From positions 81,301 through 145,300 of the forward strand of contig JAQYTJ010000013.1 of the NCBI GenBank assembly GCA_028724885.1: a stretch of 64,000 nt of DNA, given 5' to 3'. Below the pieces are notes generated by a model that ran no database searches, was not told where the DNA came from, and saw only the letters and a program-made list of their open reading frames with translations. Numbering within the stretch: position 1 is the stretch's first letter; each line of letters starts with the position of its first letter. Shown here piece by piece: positions 8,391 through 16,201 of the stretch. This stretch comes from Bacteroidales bacterium (lineage in GTDB: Bacteria; Bacteroidota; Bacteroidia; Bacteroidales; UBA932). A program made the translations under genes and the position numbers.

Positions 8391-9836
8391 ATGGAACTTT
8401 ATCTTATCCTGATAATAGTCTTCGTGCTTTTCGTCACGCTGACTGCTATCCTAAGGCGCTACAAGCGCTGCCCTTCAGACAAGATCCTCGTCATCTATGG
8501 TAAGACTGGCAAGAGCAAGAGTGGTGCTGTATCTTCTGCGAAGTGCATACATGGCGGAGCCGCATTCATCTGGCCTGTATTCCAAAGCTATGACTTCCTG
8601 GACCTCAAACCTATCTCAATTGAGTGCAACCTGACAAATGCGCTTTCAAAGCAGAATATCCGAGTGGACGTTCCTTGCCGCTTCACGGTAGGTATCTCTA
8701 CTGATCCGGACACTATGACAAACGCAGCAGAAAGACTTCTTGGGCTACGAACAGAAAATATTCAGAACATAGCTACCGACATCCTCTTTGGCCAGCTCCG
8801 TCTGGTCATAGCCACAATGGACATAGAGGAAATCAACTCCGACCGTGACAAGTTCCTCGCAAACGTGAGCGCTAACGTGGAGGCAGAGCTTCGTAAAATC
8901 GGACTTAAGCTCATAAACGTTAACGTTACCGATATACGCGATGAGTCTGGCTACATAGAAGCCCTAGGAAAAGAAGCCGCTGCAAAGGCGATAAACGATG
9001 CCAAGAAGAGCGTAGCAGAGCAGAATCGCTACGGAGAAATCGGGAAGGCTGAGGCGGACAGGGACAAAGACATCAGGATTGCCGAGACCACCAGAGACAC
9101 CAGAATCAAAACTGCAGAGGCAAATGCCCTGGCCGTCGAGGGAGAAAACAATTCCAAAATCGCCATCGCTAATTCAGACGCTAATCGTCGCGAGAAAGAG
9201 GCCGAGGCATCAAGAATCGCAGTCGCCGCAGAGAAAGTTCAGGCGGCAAAAGCCTTGCAGGAGGCTTACCAGAGCGAGCGCGACGCAGAGCTGGCTCGCG
9301 CAGAAAGGGAGAAGGCTACTCAGCAGGCCAATACCATCGTTCCTGCAGAGATTGATAAGGAAAGACAGATAATCGAGGCCGAGGCTGAGGCTGAAAAGCT
9401 TCGCAGGACTGCGAAAGGCGAAGCAGACGCAATATTCGCGAAAATGGATGCTCAGGCTCGCGGTACACTGGAGATTCTCTCCAAGCAGGCCGAAGGATTC
9501 AATGAAATGGTCAAGGCTGCTGCCGGAGATCCTCAGAAAGCCGTCCTCATGCTCATTGCAGACAAGCTGCCAGAACTCGTGAAGACACAAGTTGAAGCTG
9601 TCAAAGGCATAAAGATCGACAAGGTTACAGTTTGGGACAGCAATGCCTCCAAGGATGGCAAGACATCCACCGCCAACTTCATTTCCGGGCTTATGGGCTC
9701 CGTTCCCCCACTTCAAGATTTGTTCAAGATGGCAGGAATGAACCTCCCTGACTATCTGAAAGGAAAAGAATATGCTTCAGAGCAAAAACCCGAAGATCTC
9801 AAGGAAGAGCCAGAGAACGAAAAGGAGGTGAAATGA
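8391..9836 (+). CDS. Flotillin-like SPFH protein (FloT/YuaG type)
   Basis: A 481-residue membrane-anchored scaffold. A single N-terminal membrane segment (about 1-20, ending in a basic RRYKRC) is followed by the SPFH/band-7 domain (about 28-200). Then comes a long Ala/Glu/Lys/Arg-rich coiled coil with many EAE repeats (about 205-360), typical of flotillins, and a charged tail rich in Glu and Lys. Flotillins assemble into microdomain cages that organise membrane proteins and fluidity. Its partners are the NfeD-like gene upstream and an HTH gene that begins at its stop codon. Confidence 0.93.
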   Translation: MELYLILIIVFVLFVTLTAILRRYKRCPSDKILVIYGKTGKSKSGAVSSAKCIHGGAAFIWPVFQSYDFLDLKPISIECNLTNALSKQNIRVDVPCRFTVGISTDPDTMTNAAERLLGLRTENIQNIATDILFGQLRLVIATMDIEEINSDRDKFLANVSANVEAELRKIGLKLINVNVTDIRDESGYIEALGKEAAAKAINDAKKSVAEQNRYGEIGKAEADRDKDIRIAETTRDTRIKTAEANALAVEGENNSKIAIANSDANRREKEAEASRIAVAAEKVQAAKALQEAYQSERDAELARAEREKATQQANTIVPAEIDKERQIIEAEAEAEKLRRTAKGEADAIFAKMDAQARGTLEILSKQAEGFNEMVKAAAGDPQKAVLMLIADKLPELVKTQVEAVKGIKIDKVTVWDSNASKDGKTSTANFISGLMGSVPPLQDLFKMAGMNLPDYLKGKEYASEQKPEDLKEEPENEKEVK

Positions 9837-9838
9837 TC

Positions 9839-10051
9839 ATGCCGATAATCGTGAACATCGACGTGATGCTTGCCAAAAGGAAGATGACTTCTCAAGAGCT
9901 CGCAGAAAAAATTGGGATATCCCCTGTCAATCTATCCATTCTTAAGACTGGGAAAGCGAAAGGAATCCGCTTCATGACGCTTGATCACATTTGCCGGGCC
10001 CTTGACTGTAAACCAGGCGACATACTTGAATATGAAGAAGAGACCCCTTGA
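9839..10051 (+). CDS. Small XRE/Cro-type DNA-binding protein (YozG-like)
   Basis: A 70-residue single-domain helix-turn-helix protein: MTSQELAEKIGISPVNLSILK supplies the HTH (about residues 14-34), and the C-terminal LDHICRALDCKPGDILEY is typical of the YozG/Cro subfamily. Two starts are possible. An ATG at 9833 overlaps the flotillin stop (ATGA). The ATG at 9839 sits about nine bases after AAGGAGGTG (9821-9829), an unusually strong Shine-Dalgarno for this phylum, and I prefer it. In this family such small regulators often sit beside membrane proteins; here it may control its own operon (inference). Confidence 0.85.
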   Translation: MPIIVNIDVMLAKRKMTSQELAEKIGISPVNLSILKTGKAKGIRFMTLDHICRALDCKPGDILEYEEETP

Positions 10052-10073
10052 TTCCGAATATTCCAACAACTGA

Positions 10074-10109
10074 AAAAGAGCGGCTGCCATTCAAAGGAGA
10101 CCGCTCTTT
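10074..10109. terminator. Bidirectional terminator between convergent operons
   Basis: AAAGAGCGG and CCGCTCTTT form a 9-bp stem with a 17-base loop. A-rich sequence on the left and T-rich on the right let it end both the flotillin operon and the M16 peptidase transcript. Confidence 0.85.
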
Positions 10110-10130
10110 AACATATTCTGTGAATATTAT

Positions 10131-12953
10131 TTATTCGGTGCTTTTGCCAGGCCTCTGAACAACCTCGATGAAGTTGCCAGAGTCGAGCAGAGCCTTCGCT
10201 GCAGCCTTGATGCTCTCTTTGGAGAGAGCGGAAACAGCCTCCTCAGACTCTTTGTCATTGTCATTGCCGAATCTCAGGTAATCCTCGATGTTGCCTCTCC
10301 AATAGCCGTTATTGATTCTCCGTTCAGGAAGGTTCTTCTTGAAGTTCTCTACAGTCTTCTGGAACTGCTCATCGGTAGGACCTTCCTCTGCAAGTTTCCT
10401 TAAGCCGTCTTTTGCAAGCTCAATGAGCCTGTCCGCTTTCTCTGGCTTAGAATTGAATACGACCTGCAAATAATAGTTGCCCTCAGGAAGCCGACTGGCA
10501 TCTGCGTAAGACTGAGCTCCGTAAGTACCGCCTTCTTCCTCACGCATCGTATCTGTGTAAATCTGATCGAGAATGTAAGAGACAGCGCTTAGCATGGTTT
10601 CATCCTTGACAGTATAAGGCATATAGCGCGAATAGAGCTGCAATACGGTAGTCATAGGTGTCTCCATATCCTGGCTGTACGCATTCTCCACTTGTCCTTT
10701 AGCAAACACGGTGGCATTCTTCTTATCCCATTTTAGGGCTTTGTTGCCCTTTGGAAGAGAGCCAATGTATTTCTCAACAAGAGGCTTAAGAGTATCCAGC
10801 TGCACATCTCCGACAACAACCATCGTTGCACCTGCGGCATCGGCGAATAGTTTTCTGTAATTTCTCTCAATAGCCTCAAGGTTCATCTTGCCAAGCTTAT
10901 CCTTTGAAAGTACGGTCATCCTAGGGCTGTTTCCATAGAGAGTGCTTATGGCATTCTTCTGGAATACATAATTAGGGTTCTTCTCCATATTATCTATGAA
11001 ACTTTCAAGCTGCCCCTTGACAGTATTGAAGTCATCCTGAGTAAAGCGTGGCTCGGTATATTTAAGATAGAGGAGCTGTAGAGCCGTCTCAAAATCCTTC
11101 ACCGATGAAGATCCGCTGATTCCATTCGTCAGCTTGCTGATATAAGGATTGACGCTCACGACCTTGCCGGAAAGCATCTTAGTAAGCTTGTTCCCGTCAT
11201 ATTTGGAAACGCCAGCTATTTGGTTGAAAGATGACATGAAGCTACCATCGAACGAAGGGACATCTTCATCCGGAATCAGGCTCTCACCACCATCTTTATA
11301 GATGTTGAAAAGAATCTGGTCTTTTTTATATTCAGTAGGAAGGACCACGACCTTCACGCCATTGCCAAGAGTCCATTCAGTTGCGCCATAGATGGTCTTG
11401 GACGTTTTCTTCACGGAAGAGCCTTTTAGAGATGAAGCGTCTATCAGAGGCTCATTGGAGACTTCTTCCGCATTAGCCTGTATGTCAGATTCCTCTACCT
11501 TTGCGATAGCACCTAGAATTTGCTCTTTGGTAGGCGTAGCAACCCCGTCTTTCTCAGGACCGCTGTAAATGATTACCTCGTTCCCCTTGAAATCCATCTG
11601 CTTTATGACCTGATTCAGAACCTGAGCATTGATGTTGGCAAGTATGCTCTTCGCAAACTCATATTCCTTGTCAGGCTCCATGTAGGCTTTGCTGTCGAAG
11701 AAGTTTTTCACGAGAGGTGCTATGAACTCCGAATTCTTTCGAGTGTCTGCCTGGTTCTTGGCTCTTTCGTAAGCAGAGAGGATATTATCCTTTGCCCTGA
11801 CAACTTCTGCTTCATTCAAGCCATATCTCTTCAATTTTTCAATTTCGGAATAGAAGGCTTCAAAACCACCCAGGATGTTGTTCTCCCTGAGCGTCACGGA
11901 GCCGAACATAGCTTCCATCGCTTCGTTCATTTTGCCGATTCCGAAGCCAGCTCCGAGATAAGGAGCATCTGGCTTAGAAGTAATGTCTTTGAAACGCTCG
12001 TCCATCACGTTGCCAACGATATTCTTGATGAGGTCAGTCATCATGCCTATGGCAGTACTGTTGTATTCCTCAGGATCAGCATCGCTCTCCCAATATAGCT
12101 CAATTGAAGGAGCCGTCGTTTCAGGATCTGTGATGATTCCGACCCTAGGCTCCGAGAAAGGAGTAAGTGTAATTTTATCCTTTGCCTTAGGATTCTCAGC
12201 CTTTGGGATGTCAGAGAATACTCTCTTAAGAGCCGCCTCTGTATAATCGACATCAATGTCACCTACGACGATGACTGCCTGCATATCAGGACGATACCAT
12301 GTACGATAGAAGTTCACGAGGCTTTCCGGCTTGAAGCTTTCAAGATTCTCTTGGCTGCCAATTAGGGTGCAAGTGGCATATTTAGAGTCACCATAAAGGT
12401 AAGGCAGGCTCTTTTCTAAAGTTCTCCAAGCTGCGTTTCTGCGAGACCTTTTTTCCTCGATGATCACAGGACGCTCTTTGTCGATTTCCTCAGGATCATT
12501 CGTCACGAAATGAGAATAATCGTGAAGGATAAGTAAGCAAGTGTCAACGACCGTCTGTCTCACCAGAGGAATGTTGTTCAGCATATACTGAGTCTGATCT
12601 ATCCCAGTTGCGGCATTCACGTTGCCTCCGAAAGAAGCACCGATGCTCTGAAGCCAGTTCAATATACCCTTTCCTGGGAAATTCTTGGTGCCATTGAAGC
12701 ACATGTGTTCAAGAAAATGAGCCAGACCGTCCTGGTCAGGAGTCTCTTGGATAGCGCCTACATTGGTAGCAAGATAGAACTCAGCCCTTTGAGCAGGCTT
12801 GTCATTATGTCTTATGTAATATGTCAGGCCATTGTCAAGCTTTCCAACGCGGACCGCCGGGTCGTTTGGCAATTGCGGGGCCTCTTGTGCGCCTGCTACT
12901 AATGAAGCAGCAGCTAACGCAAATGCAGATAATAGTATTAAGATTTTTTTCAT
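10131..12953 (-). CDS. M16-family zinc metallopeptidase (PqqL/pitrilysin type), exported
   Basis: A 940-residue secreted or periplasmic protease with a Sec signal peptide (about 1-22, ending AGAQ). The first M16 half carries the inverted zinc motif HFLEH (in LAHFLEHMCFNGT, about residues 83-95) and a distal Glu in ERPVIIEEKRSRR. A second, inactive half follows, for four domains in total as in PqqL-type clamshell peptidases. These degrade peptides enclosed in the chamber, and some help use outer-membrane-imported peptides. It lies 18 bases behind the double-domain esterase gene, so it is probably cotranscribed with it. Confidence 0.93.
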   Translation of the reverse strand: MKKILILLSAFALAAASLVAGAQEAPQLPNDPAVRVGKLDNGLTYYIRHNDKPAQRAEFYLATNVGAIQETPDQDGLAHFLEHMCFNGTKNFPGKGILNWLQSIGASFGGNVNAATGIDQTQYMLNNIPLVRQTVVDTCLLILHDYSHFVTNDPEEIDKERPVIIEEKRSRRNAAWRTLEKSLPYLYGDSKYATCTLIGSQENLESFKPESLVNFYRTWYRPDMQAVIVVGDIDVDYTEAALKRVFSDIPKAENPKAKDKITLTPFSEPRVGIITDPETTAPSIELYWESDADPEEYNSTAIGMMTDLIKNIVGNVMDERFKDITSKPDAPYLGAGFGIGKMNEAMEAMFGSVTLRENNILGGFEAFYSEIEKLKRYGLNEAEVVRAKDNILSAYERAKNQADTRKNSEFIAPLVKNFFDSKAYMEPDKEYEFAKSILANINAQVLNQVIKQMDFKGNEVIIYSGPEKDGVATPTKEQILGAIAKVEESDIQANAEEVSNEPLIDASSLKGSSVKKTSKTIYGATEWTLGNGVKVVVLPTEYKKDQILFNIYKDGGESLIPDEDVPSFDGSFMSSFNQIAGVSKYDGNKLTKMLSGKVVSVNPYISKLTNGISGSSSVKDFETALQLLYLKYTEPRFTQDDFNTVKGQLESFIDNMEKNPNYVFQKNAISTLYGNSPRMTVLSKDKLGKMNLEAIERNYRKLFADAAGATMVVVGDVQLDTLKPLVEKYIGSLPKGNKALKWDKKNATVFAKGQVENAYSQDMETPMTTVLQLYSRYMPYTVKDETMLSAVSYILDQIYTDTMREEEGGTYGAQSYADASRLPEGNYYLQVVFNSKPEKADRLIELAKDGLRKLAEEGPTDEQFQKTVENFKKNLPERRINNGYWRGNIEDYLRFGNDNDKESEEAVSALSKESIKAAAKALLDSGNFIEVVQRPGKSTE

Positions 12954-12971
12954 ATTAAAATAATAAAAGTT

Positions 12972-15107
12972 TTAAATCTCTTTAATGAACCTTGCTATTG
13001 AATTGAAGAAGTCAGCCCTATAGAAATACAGAGGGTCAGACTGGTATTTGTTTTCGATGAAACCATATCCGTGTCCGCCTTCAGGGAAGGCATGCATCTC
13101 GCAGCGCACCTTGTTATTCACGAGCGCTCTGTAGTAACGAAGCTCATTCTCGGGAGGCACGCTACCGTCATTTGAACTGAACACGATTAATGTAGGAGGA
13201 GTGTCAGGCGTCACTTGTTTATCCAATGAATATCTCTCTAGCAGCTTCTTGTATGTTTCTTTCCTGCCATCCCAGTCAGATAAAGACGATGCCGTAGTGT
13301 CGGACGAAGCTTTTCTCGAATTCCATTTGTTTGGACTCCCAAGTAAGTTCCGGAATGAGCTCTCATGAGCCACTCCCTTTTCCGAGGATATCACAGGATA
13401 CACCAGAATCGAGAAATCCGGCCTAGTGATAGGATCCACATACAGAGTTGAAGCAGTCGCGGCAAGATGCCCTCCGGCAGAGAAGCCCATGATGCCTATT
13501 TCGTTCATGCCCCACTGCTTCGCATAGTGGCGGCAGTAGCGGAATGTGTTCTGCACGTCTCTCAGCGGCACGTTCCAATGGCCGTTTGGCAAACGGTAAT
13601 TCAGAACTGCCGCACTTACTCCTTGGTCATTAAGCCACTTTGCCGCCATTTTCCCATCTGTGATACCAGCTGTGATGGAATAGCTTCCACCAGGAGTTAT
13701 GATTACCATCTTGCCATTAGGATGCTTAGCGAAATATAGATCGAAACGGACGCTATCTCCAGTAAAGGAATGATACTCATTCTTTGGATTGATTTCTTCC
13801 GGCTTATCGAAGCCATTAGGCTCGCCAGGGCCTAGGGTGATTCCAAAGATGCCTTCATCGACATTCTGTCCCTTAGGATAAAGCAATATGGTACTGTCTG
13901 GATCATAGGAAAATACCTGCTTCTTTGCATCCTGAGCAGCCAGGAATTCCTTGGTATTGTCTGTCAGTCTTAGTTTCAGCCAATTTTCAAGCGCCGCCGA
14001 GAATTCTGGCCGGCAAGAGCCTAGATTGTCTTTGAACTTATTCGAATCCAAGCCTATCTCTGGAGTCGTAAAGCCCCAGCCGTGGCCTCCGAAAGGATAA
14101 ATTTGCAATTCAGAATGGATCCTCATTTGGACAAGCGAACTGTAAAATTTCAATGAATTCTCGACAGGAACCGTCTTATCGTCTGTGCTCACGGCAATAA
14201 ATGTCGGAGGCGTGTCCTGGGTAACATTCAGGTAAGTAGAATACTTCGTGACAAGTTCCTGAGATTGCTCCCGGTAATCGTACCATTCATCAAATGTGAG
14301 CTTGTCTCTATCCACCATATACGGCGGTTCGCCTATAAGGTTATCTTTAGTTCCCTTGTGAGTCACGTTCTCGCTAAAAGAGATGACGGGGTATATCAGG
14401 ATAGAGAAATCCGGCTTAGTGACGGCATCCACGTACATAGTAGTGACAGTGCTCGCAAGATGCCCGCCAGCTGAGAATCCGATGACGCCGATCTGGCTCA
14501 CGCCCCATTCTTTAGCATGGAACCTGCAATAACGAATAGCATTCTGTACGTCTTGAAGCGGAACTTTCCAATGACCGTTAGGCAGGCGATATTTCACCAC
14601 TGCACAAGCTATTCCCCTGTCGTTCATCCACTTAGCGACATAGACACCTTCATTCCATGTAGACAGATTATAATAACCACCACCGGGACACGAGATGACC
14701 ATAAGTCCGTTCGGATTCTTTGGAAGATATATGTCAATCCTTGCGCTATCAGACACGTCTGTCAAGAACCCCCATTTCTCGGCCTTTTCGGGAGTAGTTA
14801 CGCCATTAGACTCAAGTGGGCCCTCTGTGACGTCTATTTCATCTTCTTCGATTCCCTGATCAACGTTCTGCCCCTCAGGATAAAGATAAATTGTCTTCGT
14901 TGGATTATAATCTATAGCTATTTGAGAATTGGCTTTCAATTTTTCTTCTACTGAAGCAGCCTTCCTGTCAGGATGAACATAAACCTGAGTTCCATCTAGA
15001 ATGCGAAGACCTGACTTTGATTTTTTTTGAGCCGTCAGATCATGCCCAGAAATGAAGCTAAGACCCAGGGCAAGAATCGCCAGAGATTTAAATGCAGTAT
15101 CTCTCAT
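12972..15107 (-). CDS. Secreted double alpha/beta-hydrolase (esterase), two tandem catalytic domains
   Basis: A 711-residue exported protein with a signal peptide (about 1-26, ending DLTAQ) and two copies of a BD-FAE/acetyl-xylan-esterase-like hydrolase. Domain 1 (about 70-375) has the nucleophile elbow GFSAGG near residue 214 and the catalytic His in FGGHGWGF. Domain 2 (about 390-705) has GFSAGG near residue 552 and EGGHGYGF. Both share YRLPNGHW and DVQN before the elbow, so this is an internal duplication with both active sites intact. The family removes acyl groups from plant polysaccharides or other small esters. It heads the operon with the M16 peptidase and is divergent from a LysR regulator. 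Confidence 0.88.
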   Translation of the reverse strand: MRDTAFKSLAILALGLSFISGHDLTAQKKSKSGLRILDGTQVYVHPDRKAASVEEKLKANSQIAIDYNPTKTIYLYPEGQNVDQGIEEDEIDVTEGPLESNGVTTPEKAEKWGFLTDVSDSARIDIYLPKNPNGLMVISCPGGGYYNLSTWNEGVYVAKWMNDRGIACAVVKYRLPNGHWKVPLQDVQNAIRYCRFHAKEWGVSQIGVIGFSAGGHLASTVTTMYVDAVTKPDFSILIYPVISFSENVTHKGTKDNLIGEPPYMVDRDKLTFDEWYDYREQSQELVTKYSTYLNVTQDTPPTFIAVSTDDKTVPVENSLKFYSSLVQMRIHSELQIYPFGGHGWGFTTPEIGLDSNKFKDNLGSCRPEFSAALENWLKLRLTDNTKEFLAAQDAKKQVFSYDPDSTILLYPKGQNVDEGIFGITLGPGEPNGFDKPEEINPKNEYHSFTGDSVRFDLYFAKHPNGKMVIITPGGSYSITAGITDGKMAAKWLNDQGVSAAVLNYRLPNGHWNVPLRDVQNTFRYCRHYAKQWGMNEIGIMGFSAGGHLAATASTLYVDPITRPDFSILVYPVISSEKGVAHESSFRNLLGSPNKWNSRKASSDTTASSLSDWDGRKETYKKLLERYSLDKQVTPDTPPTLIVFSSNDGSVPPENELRYYRALVNNKVRCEMHAFPEGGHGYGFIENKYQSDPLYFYRADFFNSIARFIKEI

Positions 15108-15156
15108 ACAGCTTAAAATTTACTTGATTAGCAGCATAAAATGGAGCTATTTCGCA

Positions 15157-15248
15157 CAAATATATCCAAAAAATCTTTCAAAAAGAATAAGATTTCAAGA
15201 TTTTTAGAATAAAAATGTAAAGATTATTTAATGAATATATTAAATTTG
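15157..15248. promoter_or_regulatory. Divergent -7 boxes between esterase operon and LysR gene
   Basis: TATATTTG on the minus strand (15157-15164) serves the esterase, and TAAATTTG on the plus strand (15241-15248) serves lysR 18 bases before its ATG. Neither has a clear -33 TTTG at 19-21 bases, which fits activator-dependent promoters. Confidence 0.5.
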
Positions 15249-15265
15249 CAACATAAGAATTGCTT

Positions 15266-16078
15266 ATGATAGAGGATTTCAGACTCAGAGTTTTCAAGAC
15301 CGTCGCAACAAGAGGGAGCTTCACCCTAGCTGCTAAAGAACTAGGAATATCCCAGCCTGCCGTAAGCCAGAACATCGCAGAGCTTGAGAAAAGCCTTGGC
15401 TGCGAGATCTTCATGAGAAATCGCAGCGCCGTAACCCTCACTGCTTCAGGGAAAAGTTTCCTTGAATATGCCGACAAGATTCTTTACTGGTACCATGCAG
15501 CAAGTAATTTGTTCAGTGCAGGAAGCCAACTGAAGAAAACGAGGCTCCGAATCTGTGCCGATACATTCATTGCAGAGGCCTTGTTACCGAAGGTAGTGAA
15601 CGCTATCTCGGCAGTATCGCCAAATGTCATATTCGATATATTCAATGATAGCGATAAAGAATACGACGTCAGACTCTCGTTCCATGATGCTTCCAAGCCT
15701 CTCTCCTTGATGCAGAGCCGACTTGCAGTGACTACGATAAACGCCTCTGCGATGACATCTAATGAGAGATTTTCGCATGCTGAGAGCCTCTTTCAGATTC
15801 CTGACGAAGTTTCATTCGCAGTCTGGTCTGGATATTCAGAGAATCTCTCCCCGGACATTGCATCAAAAGCGAAAATATATTCAGACAGTCCTTCGCTCAT
15901 CTGCGAGAAAGTGTCATCATCTCCTCTGACGATAGGGATTCTGCCAGAGATGGCCGCCAGTGAAAAACTGATGAGGCTTCCTATTATTTTTGATGCCATG
16001 AAAATAGATATTCTCCTTGAAACTTCAGAAACCCTAACAGACGATGTTTTAATAGGGCTGATAAAAAAATCTTTATAA
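15266..16078 (+). CDS. LysR-family transcriptional regulator
   Basis: A 270-residue regulator. The N-terminal winged helix-turn-helix (about 1-62) has the classic pattern FKTVATRGSFTLAAKELGISQPAVSQ, then the linker helix and a periplasmic-binding-like effector domain (about 90-268). This domain is slightly short for the family, which is usually about 290-300 residues. The effector is unknown. I use the ATG at 15266; a TTG two codons upstream is unlikely. Divergence from the esterase-peptidase operon suggests that operon is its target. Confidence 0.88.
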   Translation: MIEDFRLRVFKTVATRGSFTLAAKELGISQPAVSQNIAELEKSLGCEIFMRNRSAVTLTASGKSFLEYADKILYWYHAASNLFSAGSQLKKTRLRICADTFIAEALLPKVVNAISAVSPNVIFDIFNDSDKEYDVRLSFHDASKPLSLMQSRLAVTTINASAMTSNERFSHAESLFQIPDEVSFAVWSGYSENLSPDIASKAKIYSDSPSLICEKVSSSPLTIGILPEMAASEKLMRLPIIFDAMKIDILLETSETLTDDVLIGLIKKSL

Positions 16079-16201
16079 GGCATAAAAATATATATTTCTG
16101 TTTTTTTTACTTTTTTACATTTATTTAGCCAATATTTGCAAGGTTTTCAGAAAATAGGATTTAAGTAAAATGAAAACTTACTATTGCAAATTTAAGAAAC
16201 T

